Shown piece after piece: positions 1 through 5,617 of a stretch of 16,596 bases of DNA (positions within the stretch are counted from its first letter, which is position 1; every line of letters begins with the position of its first letter). Position numbers and translations under genes: made by a program. Source of the stretch: an uncultured Arsenicibacter sp. (lineage in GTDB: Bacteria > Bacteroidota > Bacteroidia > Cytophagales > Spirosomataceae); contig NZ_CAMFHL010000161.1 of assembly GCF_945952095.1 (NCBI RefSeq), forward strand, positions 1 through 16,596. Direction: 5' to 3'. Under the pieces are notes generated by a model. That model saw nothing but the letters and a program-made list of their open reading frames with translations. It was not told where the DNA came from and did not search any database.

Positions 1-719
1 ATCCGAGTTACATCACTAACTCGTAGGCCGGTTAATTCCGAAAACAGTGCCGCCTTCTTCAATTCCAGGTTCTTCGGAAAATCAGTATTAACCAGTGCCT
101 GCAACTCCTGTAGAGTGAGATACTCCCGGTTAGTTTCTTCCGGCTTTATGCTGCTGACCTTTGCGTTTATATCATCCTTCAATAAGCCGTCTTTATAGGC
201 CTGCTTTAGTGCCGCCTTAAATTTGTTAAAATAGCTAAGTGCTGTATTCTGCGAGAGCTTATTTTCGTTTCTGTTACTTTCTGTTGTCAGTAAATAATCC
301 CGAAACGCCTCACATTTCTTTACCGTCAGGTCTACAACCCTCAACGACGAACCGGCAAAGTTTTTAAGGTGCAATAGGGCACATTGCCAGTTATCGGCAT
401 TGCTGCCGGTCTTCTTTCCTGCCTGCTCCTCGAAATACTTCACAAAACAGGTTTCCCGCTGCTTACCTGAAAGAAACCCATAAGCCCCTTTCTGTACGTC
501 AATCTGCCGCTGTGCTCTGATAGTTTCAGCAAGTTCTAGCGTCTCTTTATTATGTTCCTTATCCAGTACCTTCCGGGACTTTTCGAAAACATACATACCC
601 AGAAACTCCCGACGTGTTGGCTTGCCGGTGTCAGGATGCGGAATGGCCGGGTAATAATCCAGGTAAAGACTACTACGGCCATCAGTAATAGGCTTTTTAC
701 GAAGTTTTACTTTTATCAT
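1..719 (-). CDS. Tyrosine recombinase (phage-type integrase), C-terminus cut off by the window edge
   Basis: The reading frame is open from the ATG at 719 to the window start, giving 239 visible codons of a protein that in this family usually has about 400. The N-terminus (MIKVKLRKKPITDGRSSLYL) has the arm-binding form common in Bacteroidota integrases. A SAM-like core-binding domain follows at about residues 95-200. The catalytic domain begins near residue 210 and contains the first catalytic arginine, about residue 233, in the motif TGLRVSDV. The remaining catalytic residues (the lysine, the HxxR motif and the tyrosine nucleophile) lie beyond the edge. The ATG overlaps the stop codon of the upstream excisionase-like gene as ATGA, which suggests translational coupling. 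The expected role is site-specific integration and excision of the element. The family is clear; whether the full gene is intact cannot be judged. Confidence 0.9.
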   Translation of the reverse strand, partial: MIKVKLRKKPITDGRSSLYLDYYPAIPHPDTGKPTRREFLGMYVFEKSRKVLDKEHNKETLELAETIRAQRQIDVQKGAYGFLSGKQRETCFVKYFEEQAGKKTGSNADNWQCALLHLKNFAGSSLRVVDLTVKKCEAFRDYLLTTESNRNENKLSQNTALSYFNKFKAALKQAYKDGLLKDDINAKVSSIKPEETNREYLTLQELQALVNTDFPKNLELKKAALFSELTGLRVSDVTR

Positions 720-1273
720 GGTTGTACCGGTTTAAAGAGTTCGTCAATCACTACTTTCGGCACATAGGCGTAAATACCTCTATACTGCTTTTGTATACCG
801 TTTCGCCTGATCAACTCCGAAAGGGCTTTATCTGAAATACCATGTTTTTCACGTACTTCTTTCAGTGTATAGCAATCCGATAATGATACAGCTACCGTCT
901 CCGTAGTATGTTGAATAGTTGACTGATTAAATAGCTTATCCAAGTCGGCACGGCGTATGACAGTACGACGACCGATTTTACCAGCGTTGAGGTTCCCGGC
1001 TTTGATGCTGCGCCAAATTGTCCACCGGCTTACACCTAACAGCTTACTGGCGTCTGAGATATTAAGGCCGTCTTTTTGCCTTATTGCTTCAATAGGCTGT
1101 TCTATTACCCTTCGTGTTTGCTCATTACTGGCGCTGATCTTTTCAGCCTTCTTTCTGGCCTTATACGCTCGTTTGGCGCATGGATCACTACAGGTTTTTG
1201 TGACAGTGGTACGGGCCTCGAACTCTTTGCCGCATTGCTCACATATTCGTAATATCCTTATGTTAGAACTCAT
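716..1273 (-). CDS. Zinc-ribbon and double helix-turn-helix protein, excisionase-like
   Basis: The protein has 185 residues if it starts at the ATG at 1273. Cysteines 11, 14, 28 and 32 form a CxxC...CxxxC zinc-ribbon pattern, followed by a basic stretch. A first MerR/excisionase-type helix-turn-helix lies at about residues 70-115 (ISDASKLLGVSRWTIWRSIK), followed by the wing GRRTVIRRADLDKLF. A second, similar domain lies at about residues 135-181 (YTLKEVREKHGISDKALSEL). Small proteins of this type paired with tyrosine integrases act as excisionases or regulators of the element. An ATG at 1345 would add 24 residues, but it falls inside a terminator-like hairpin, and the MSSNIRI start matches my recollection of the family, so the later start is preferred. 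The stop overlaps the integrase start by 4 bases. A 10-bp-phased repeat array directly precedes the chosen start. Confidence 0.85.
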   Translation of the reverse strand: MSSNIRILRICEQCGKEFEARTTVTKTCSDPCAKRAYKARKKAEKISASNEQTRRVIEQPIEAIRQKDGLNISDASKLLGVSRWTIWRSIKAGNLNAGKIGRRTVIRRADLDKLFNQSTIQHTTETVAVSLSDCYTLKEVREKHGISDKALSELIRRNGIQKQYRGIYAYVPKVVIDELFKPVQP

Positions 1274-1318
1274 GTTGCTGTTTGTTGCCAGTAGTTTCAG
1301 TATGTTGCTATATGTTGC
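1273..1318. repeat. Helically phased iteron array (TGTTGC, 10-bp period)
   Basis: TGTTGC occurs exactly at 1273, 1283, 1303 and 1313, and the empty register at 1293 holds AGTTTC, a 4-of-6 match. All copies therefore lie on one face of the helix. The array ends on the start codon of the excisionase-like gene, where the promoter and leader should be. Short phased direct repeats are typical binding sites for excisionases and for element repressors. The binding protein is not known; the neighbouring HTH protein is the first candidate. Confidence 0.75.
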
Positions 1319-1329
1319 ACAATTTCCCC

Positions 1330-1360
1330 AAAAAAAGGCCATCATTCAGTATGATAGCCT
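1330..1360 (-). terminator. Intrinsic terminator between mnmE and the excisionase-like gene
   Basis: Read on the minus strand, GGCTATCAT and ATGATGGCC form a 9-bp stem with one G-T pair and a 5-base loop. An outer A-T pair closes the stem, and a run of seven T follows. The hairpin is placed to stop transcripts leaving mnmE before they enter the excisionase and integrase genes. It could instead act as an attenuator if an upstream promoter drives those genes. Confidence 0.7.
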
Positions 1361-1504
1361 AAAGGGTACAACTAAGGTACAAATATTTGATTACTAACCA
1401 AGCAGAATAGATCAGAATTACTGCATTAATATTTCCAGAAACCCCATACTATCAACTGTTTATAAAAAAGCGTAGTACGGGATTTTAAGACACATAAACG
1501 GGTA

Positions 1505-1522
1505 CTACTTTCCAATACAGAA
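1505..1522 (-). other. Putative attachment-site core at the mnmE 3' end
   Basis: The last 18 bases of mnmE read TTCTGTATTGGAAAGTAG. From memory, the SGI1 attachment core in the same gene is TTCTGTATTGGGAAGTAA, which differs at two positions. Much of this likeness follows from the conserved FCIGK C-terminus of MnmE. The match alone is therefore weak evidence, but together with the adjacent excisionase and integrase genes it marks the likely crossover region. Confidence 0.45.
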
Positions 1523-2881
1523 CCTACTAAAAATCGAGTCCAGCAGATCATTCGTGGTTATTTCGCCGGTGATCTCGCCGAGGTGGCGGAGGGCCGCGCG
1601 GAGGTCCATGGCCAGCCAGTCGGCCGATACGCCGCTGTCGAGGCCGATGATAGCGCGGCTGATGGCGTCGTCGGTGGCCGTCAGGTGCTCCATGTGCCGG
1701 GCGTTGGTCACCAGGGTGGTGTCAGCAAGCGTCGCGCCGCGCTTCACAAAGTCGGTCAGGCGGGTTTTCATCGCCTCCAGCCCGGCACCGGTGTTGGCCT
1801 GTAGCTGCACCAGATCGTCGCCGAAGGTTTCCTGCCAGTCGGCGAGGGCGGCTTCGGTGAGCTTGTCGGTCTTGTTGGCCACCAGCAGATACGGGATGTT
1901 GCGCGCCTGTAGGTCGGTCTGCACCGCGCGGATGTCCGTTTCGCTGTTTTCGGCCGCGTCGAAGAGGTAAATGGCCAGTGCCGCTTTGTCAAGCTGCTGC
2001 ATGGTCCGCTCCACCCCGATGGCCTCGATAGTGTCCGTCGTTTGCCGCAGCCCTGCCGTGTCGATCAGCCGGAAACGGATGCCTTCGATAAACAGCTCGT
2101 CCTCAATCACATCGCGGGTCGTCCCCGGAATGTCCGACACAATCGCTTTGTCTTCGTTCAGCAACGCATTCAGCAGCGTCGACTTACCGGCGTTGGGCTT
2201 GCCGATAATCACCGTCGGCACCCCGTTTTTGATGGCGTTGCCCGTCGCAAACGACTCAACCAACGGCCGCACCACCTGCCGGATGCTAAGCATCAGCGTC
2301 CGTAACTGATCGCGTTTGGCAAACTCCACATCTTCTTCGCCAAAGTCCAGCTCCAGCTCCACCAGCGCCACAAAATCAATCAGTTGCTGACGGAGTTCTT
2401 TCAGCTTTTTCGAAAAGCCACCCCGCAGCTGCGTCATGGCCGTGCGGTGACTTGCTTCCGAGTCAGAGGCAATCAGGTCGGCAACGGCTTCGGCCTGCAC
2501 CAGATCAAACTGACCGTTCAGGAACGCCCGCTGCGTAAACTCACCCGGACGGGCAAGGCGCGCCCCCTCCTGCGTCAGGCGCTGCAAAATCTGCCGGATG
2601 ATGTATTCGGAGCCATGGCACGAGATTTCGACCACGTCTTCTTTGGTAAACGACTTCGGCGCGCGGAACACCGTTACCAGCACCTCGTCGATAATCGCTC
2701 CCTCGCGCGTACGCAGCGTCCCGAAGTGGGCCGTATGGCTGGCTTGTTGTGTTAAGTCTTTTCCGCGGAAAATCCGGTTGGTCAGGTCAACGGACCCTTC
2801 CCCCGATACGCGGATCACCGCGATGGCTCCTATTCCCGGAGCCGTGGCCAAAGCCGCTATTGGTTCTAACTGAAAAATCAA
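1505..2881 (-). CDS. mnmE: tRNA uridine-5-carboxymethylaminomethyl(34) synthesis GTPase MnmE (TrmE)
   Basis: MnmE works with MnmG to install the (carboxymethyl)aminomethyl group on uridine 34 of certain tRNAs, using GTP hydrolysis and a folate-derived carbon. Numbering from the proposed start (458 residues), the N-terminal folate-binding domain opens with EPIAALATAPGIGAIAVIR. The inserted G domain carries the P-loop GKPNAGKS at 227-234, G2 region IPGTTRD, G3 DTAG at 274-277 and G4 NKTD at 336-339. The C-terminus ends in FCIGK with the conserved cysteine at 455. No ATG lies near the family's usual start. The frame stays open upstream to 3022 through repetitive intergenic DNA, so a TTG at 2881 is chosen because it restores normal family length. 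The 3' end appears to be the integration site of the adjacent element yet remains intact. Confidence 0.95.
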   Translation of the reverse strand: MIFQLEPIAALATAPGIGAIAVIRVSGEGSVDLTNRIFRGKDLTQQASHTAHFGTLRTREGAIIDEVLVTVFRAPKSFTKEDVVEISCHGSEYIIRQILQRLTQEGARLARPGEFTQRAFLNGQFDLVQAEAVADLIASDSEASHRTAMTQLRGGFSKKLKELRQQLIDFVALVELELDFGEEDVEFAKRDQLRTLMLSIRQVVRPLVESFATGNAIKNGVPTVIIGKPNAGKSTLLNALLNEDKAIVSDIPGTTRDVIEDELFIEGIRFRLIDTAGLRQTTDTIEAIGVERTMQQLDKAALAIYLFDAAENSETDIRAVQTDLQARNIPYLLVANKTDKLTEAALADWQETFGDDLVQLQANTGAGLEAMKTRLTDFVKRGATLADTTLVTNARHMEHLTATDDAISRAIIGLDSGVSADWLAMDLRAALRHLGEITGEITTNDLLDSIFSRFCIGK

Positions 2882-2894
2882 TGTTGTATGTATT

Positions 2895-2980
2895 AAGCGG
2901 GGCCACAAAGGCACTATGTACCAAAGAAGCACTAAGATTTTCCCCTTCGTGCCGCTTAGGTTCTTACTGCCTTCGTGGTT
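2895..2980. repeat. Palindromic intergenic repeat, copy 1 of 2
   Basis: This 86-bp unit recurs 101 bp downstream with four substitutions, all clustered at about 2916-2929. The ends pair as CCACAAAGGCA (2903-2913) with TGCCTTCGTGG (2968-2978), and inner segments pair further toward a loop around ATTTTCCCC, giving one long imperfect hairpin. It lies just upstream of the proposed mnmE start. Similar CACAAAGGCAC/TTCGTGG repeats are, as I recall, scattered through Bacteroidota genomes. Its function is unknown. Confidence 0.85.
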
Positions 2981-2995
2981 ACCACAAATCAAAAT

Positions 2996-3081
2996 AAGCG
3001 GGGCCACAAAGGCACTAAGCACCGAAGGAGCACTAAGATTTTCCCCTTCGTGCCGCTTAGGTTCTTACTGCCTTCGTGGTT
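2996..3081. repeat. Palindromic intergenic repeat, copy 2 of 2
   Basis: This copy is the same length as copy 1 and identical except for four bases. Its left arm (CACTAAGCACCGAAG) pairs better with the right arm (CTTAGGTTCTTACTG) than the matching stretch in copy 1 does, so it may be the better-preserved copy. It ends 12 bases before the stop codon of the oxygenase gene and could act as a hairpin at the end of that transcript. There is no T run after it on the minus strand, so it is not a standard intrinsic terminator. Confidence 0.85.
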
Positions 3082-3093
3082 CCCCCCTGCAAA

Positions 3094-4092
3094 TCATAGT
3101 AATCCTGTCTGGAATAAAGGCAACCGGTTGACCACACCCGCCACGCGTTTGCCGAGCGGTATGACCGGTACACCCAGCATATCGGCATAGGTGTCGCCCA
3201 GGAAGAAACGCATTTCGCCCGCGGCGAGGTTCCAGCTCTCGGGAGTATTTACCTGTCTGGCAATGGCCTGCAACAATGCCTGCGTCAGGCCCTTACCGGC
3301 TTCCGACGCCTTGAACTGCCGCCGCGCAATGGCCCGGCCCAGCTGAAACGCCTCCCGCAGGTTCCTGGGTAGTAACTCATCCGATACGCCGTTGAGGTAC
3401 CCGACCACGTTGACATGGTGCTGATAGGCCTCCTCCTCGTCGCGGCTCAGGCGAATCCCCATTTCCCGCAGACCGAGCAACACAACGTACGAAAACGCCA
3501 GATTCGTGCCCGCCATATCTTCCTGATTGATCGGCAGTCCCCAGGCCATGTCCCACTCCGGATGCTGCCGCGCATACCACCGCGAAGCAGCATGAATCAG
3601 GCGGACACGCAAGGTCCGGTCAACGGCTTCGGTGGTGCGCCAGTGTTTAGGGTCCATCACCGCAAAGAGCCATTCGCCGGTTTCCTGCAGGCGGCGGGCC
3701 GTATCGTGCCGGATGCGTTCGGTCAGCCACAGCACCTGCGCTCCGTCGGCACCAAGGTAGCAATACGGCAGGGAAAAACAACCCAGAATCAGGGAAATAG
3801 CGCGGCTATGCTGCGCAAAAACGGCCATTCCCTGCTTCATTTGCGCAGAGTCAGCCCAGTCGGGCAGCGGGCGATATTGGTCAAAAAAGGGTGCCAACAG
3901 CTCCGGAAAGGGCATTTCGCCGGTTTGCTTGCCCGTCGTCAGCCACGGCATCAGGGTCCGCAGGGCGGTTGGGCCTTGTTGCTGAATCAGCGCATCGATA
4001 ATGGCATCAGCCGGCGGGTCACCTTGCTGTCGGCAGGTGTGCAGCAACGCATCGGGAAACGGTCGGGTAGTTTGTATCGGGTAAGCAGGCAT
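3094..4092 (-). CDS. DUF2236 / MpaB-like oxygenase (latex-clearing protein superfamily)
   Basis: The protein has 332 residues and no signal peptide. It is mostly helical in appearance and carries the markers of the DUF2236 family: RHDTARRLQETGEWLF at about 128-143, RLIHAASRWYA at 164-174, and GLPINQEDMAGTNLAFSYV at 185-203. Family members include the latex-clearing protein Lcp and fungal MpaB. Lcp is a b-type haem dioxygenase that cleaves polyisoprene. His167 in the RLIHA motif is a candidate haem ligand by analogy, which is an inference. The substrate cannot be read from the sequence; most bacterial members are uncharacterised. The gene starts 51 bases after the metallo-hydrolase stop on the same strand, so the two could be co-transcribed. 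Palindromic repeats follow its stop codon. Confidence 0.8.
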   Translation of the reverse strand: MPAYPIQTTRPFPDALLHTCRQQGDPPADAIIDALIQQQGPTALRTLMPWLTTGKQTGEMPFPELLAPFFDQYRPLPDWADSAQMKQGMAVFAQHSRAISLILGCFSLPYCYLGADGAQVLWLTERIRHDTARRLQETGEWLFAVMDPKHWRTTEAVDRTLRVRLIHAASRWYARQHPEWDMAWGLPINQEDMAGTNLAFSYVVLLGLREMGIRLSRDEEEAYQHHVNVVGYLNGVSDELLPRNLREAFQLGRAIARRQFKASEAGKGLTQALLQAIARQVNTPESWNLAAGEMRFFLGDTYADMLGVPVIPLGKRVAGVVNRLPLFQTGLL

Positions 4093-4143
4093 AGCCGGTC
4101 AGGTCAGTATATACCCCCATAACCGTCTGTTCAGCCGATTGGT

Positions 4144-4905
4144 TTACAGCTGAATCTGTAGCCCGTCGTAGCCAAGCCGGATAGAAGGCGGCAGTTCGTT
4201 TTCCACATCGCGGTGTGTACCCAGCTTGTGGCTGATGTGGGTAAAATACGTCCGTTCGGCGCGGATGCGTTCGGCCAGCGCAACGGCTTCGTCGAGGGTG
4301 AAATGCGAAATATGCGGCTGGCGCTGCAAGGCGTCGAGCACCAGCACACGGGTACCGTATACTTTTTCCAGCTCTTCGTCCGAAATGTAGTTGAGGTCGG
4401 TCAGGTAGGTAAAGTCGCGCACGCGGAACCCGTAGACCGGCAGTTTGTGGTGCATGACATTGATGGGCGTAAACCGCACGCCGCGAATCTCAAACGGCTC
4501 ATCATCAATCTCATGCGGCTGAATATGGGGAACGCCGGGGTATTTGTGTTCGGCAAAAATATAGGCGAACTCGTTTTTGAGCTGCGCCAGTACCCGGTCA
4601 CGGGCATAGATGGGAATTTCCTGATTCTGGCGGAAATTAAACGCCCGTACCTCGTCAAGGCCGGCGGTGTGGTCTTTGTGCTCGTGGGTAAACACCACTG
4701 CATCGAGCCGTTTCAGCCCCATCCGCAGCATCTGCTGGCGGAAATCCGGGCCGGTATCCACCACAACACTCACATCATCGACCGCCAGATGGATCGAGGT
4801 GCGCAGTCGTTTATCACGGAAATCGGTCGAGCGACATACTTCACACTCGCAAGCGATTAACGGAACCCCCGAAGAAGTACCGGTGCCAAGGAGGGTAACA
4901 AGCAT
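4144..4905 (-). CDS. MBL-fold metallo-hydrolase, PhnP-like
   Basis: The protein has 253 residues and is probably cytoplasmic. The metallo-beta-lactamase signature HEHKDH lies at 74-79 (in VFTHEHKDHTAG), and further metal ligands are likely His152 or His153 (VMHHKLP), Asp170 (YLTD) and a histidine of THISHKLGTH at 212-221. The N-terminus LLGTGTSSGVP and the cysteine cluster CECEVC (residues 19, 21, 24) resemble E. coli PhnP, a phosphodiesterase with an extra structural zinc held by cysteines. The family hydrolyses cyclic or linear phosphodiesters. No phosphonate (phn) genes are nearby, so the substrate is unknown here. The start is the only ATG that keeps the conserved N-terminal strand. A long inverted repeat fills the gap to the upstream receiver gene. 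Confidence 0.85.
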   Translation of the reverse strand: MLVTLLGTGTSSGVPLIACECEVCRSTDFRDKRLRTSIHLAVDDVSVVVDTGPDFRQQMLRMGLKRLDAVVFTHEHKDHTAGLDEVRAFNFRQNQEIPIYARDRVLAQLKNEFAYIFAEHKYPGVPHIQPHEIDDEPFEIRGVRFTPINVMHHKLPVYGFRVRDFTYLTDLNYISDEELEKVYGTRVLVLDALQRQPHISHFTLDEAVALAERIRAERTYFTHISHKLGTHRDVENELPPSIRLGYDGLQIQL

Positions 4906-4908
4906 ACA

Positions 4909-4986
4909 GAGTGAAAGGGCGAAAGAGCGAAAGAGCGAAAAACGCAGCAGCTTGCTTCGCTCTTTCGCTCTTCCACTCGTTCACTC
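4909..4986. repeat. Long inverted repeat built of GAAAGAGC units
   Basis: Arms at 4909-4939 and 4956-4986 are 31 bases each and match at 27 positions as reverse complements, around a 16-base centre. Each arm carries tandem 8-base units of the type GAAAGAGC. The repeat fills almost the whole gap between the receiver stop codon (4988) and the hydrolase start (4905). It can form a very stable hairpin in the transcript or a cruciform in DNA. With no T run after it, it is not a classical terminator, though it could still limit read-through or protect the 3' end of the upstream message. Confidence 0.85.
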
Positions 4987-4987
4987 A

Positions 4988-5365
4988 TTATTTATCCGTG
5001 AGTTGGTTCACTACTTCGACCAGACGGTCAAAGTTCAGAGGCTTCACCAGCACATCGTTGAAGCCGGCCGTTTTGAATTCTTCTTCTGTGTAATTTTTAG
5101 CATTACCGGTAATGGCAACCACCGGAATAGCCGCTTTTTTCTCGTCGGCCAACGCTCTTACCCGGCGTACACACTCCATACCATCCATAATCGGCATGTT
5201 AATGTCTAACAACAGGATATTGAAATCTTCTTTTTCCAGAATCTGAAGCACTTGTTCTCCGTTTTTCACGGCAGTGATATCGTAGTTCTGGAACTCAAGA
5301 ATTTTGCGGGCCAGGTTTTGGATAACGGAACTGTCTTCGGCTATCAGGACGCGCTTAGCTGACAT
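4988..5365 (-). CDS. Single-domain response regulator (CheY-like receiver)
   Basis: The protein has 125 residues and is a receiver domain alone. It shows the acidic pair Glu10-Asp11, the phospho-acceptor Asp54 in LLLDINMPIMDG, the conserved threonine of VVAITGNA at 86, and the conserved lysine of VLVKPL at 108. The domain accepts a phosphate from a histidine kinase, and without an output domain it must act by protein contact, as CheY does, or relay phosphate. No kinase lies next to it on the same strand, and the hybrid-kinase partner, if any, is elsewhere. It is divergent from the TonB receptor at 5618 and separated from it by about 250 bases. No convincing promoter was found on its own strand. 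Confidence 0.9.
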   Translation of the reverse strand: MSAKRVLIAEDSSVIQNLARKILEFQNYDITAVKNGEQVLQILEKEDFNILLLDINMPIMDGMECVRRVRALADEKKAAIPVVAITGNAKNYTEEEFKTAGFNDVLVKPLNFDRLVEVVNQLTDK

Positions 5366-5559
5366 AGTTGGAATTTGAATGTTTTTGGGCAGGTGAAATT
5401 AGCGATAAATCCGCAAATGCAAAAGAAACGCTGATTTTGGCGTTTTTGAACCAGTAAACGGTTCTAACCACAAACACCGGATCATCGTTCGGGCATCAGA
5501 CATTCATCCCGTTTTTTACCCTGTTTCACTCTTCATTTACCATCATTCATCGGAAAAGG

Positions 5560-5591
5560 TTCCGGCCTGCCCGCACGAGCCGCTAGTTTTG
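5560..5591 (+). promoter_or_regulatory. Candidate Bacteroidota promoter for the TonB receptor operon
   Basis: TAGTTTTG at 5584-5591 fits the Bacteroidota -7 element TAnnTTTG exactly. A partial -33 element, TTC instead of TTG, lies 21 bases upstream at 5560. The -7 element ends 27 bases before the ATG, nearly the same distance as at the second receptor. The rest of the 5366-5617 gap shows nothing I recognise. Confidence 0.45.
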
Positions 5592-5617
5592 ATCCGGCAA
5601 CTATCGGCTGCATCACC

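Larger units (their letters stand above)
1..1522. mobile_element. One end of a putative integrative element at the 3' end of mnmE
   Basis: The stretch holds a truncated tyrosine integrase and an overlapping excisionase-like gene, both transcribed away from mnmE. It has visibly more A+T than mnmE and the genes beyond. Integrases and excisionases normally sit next to the attachment site of their element, and here the nearest boundary is the 3' end of mnmE, a site used by known islands such as SGI1. The right boundary is drawn at the last 18 bases of mnmE, which would be the attachment core. The left end lies outside the window, so the second attachment site and the cargo cannot be seen. The integrase and excisionase are well supported; the exact boundary is an inference. 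Confidence 0.6.

Noticed and set aside
1380..1387. AATATTTG on the minus strand as a -7 element for the excisionase gene
   Set aside because: It misses one defined position, has no good -33 element, and lies upstream of the terminator hairpin, so it is unlikely to be the main promoter.
3415..4122. 235-codon open frame on the plus strand
   Set aside because: It is antisense to the well-supported DUF2236 gene and its product has no domain likeness or plausible start context.
4213..4860. 215-codon open frame on the plus strand
   Set aside because: It is a shadow of the PhnP-like hydrolase, which has a full set of metal-binding motifs on the other strand.
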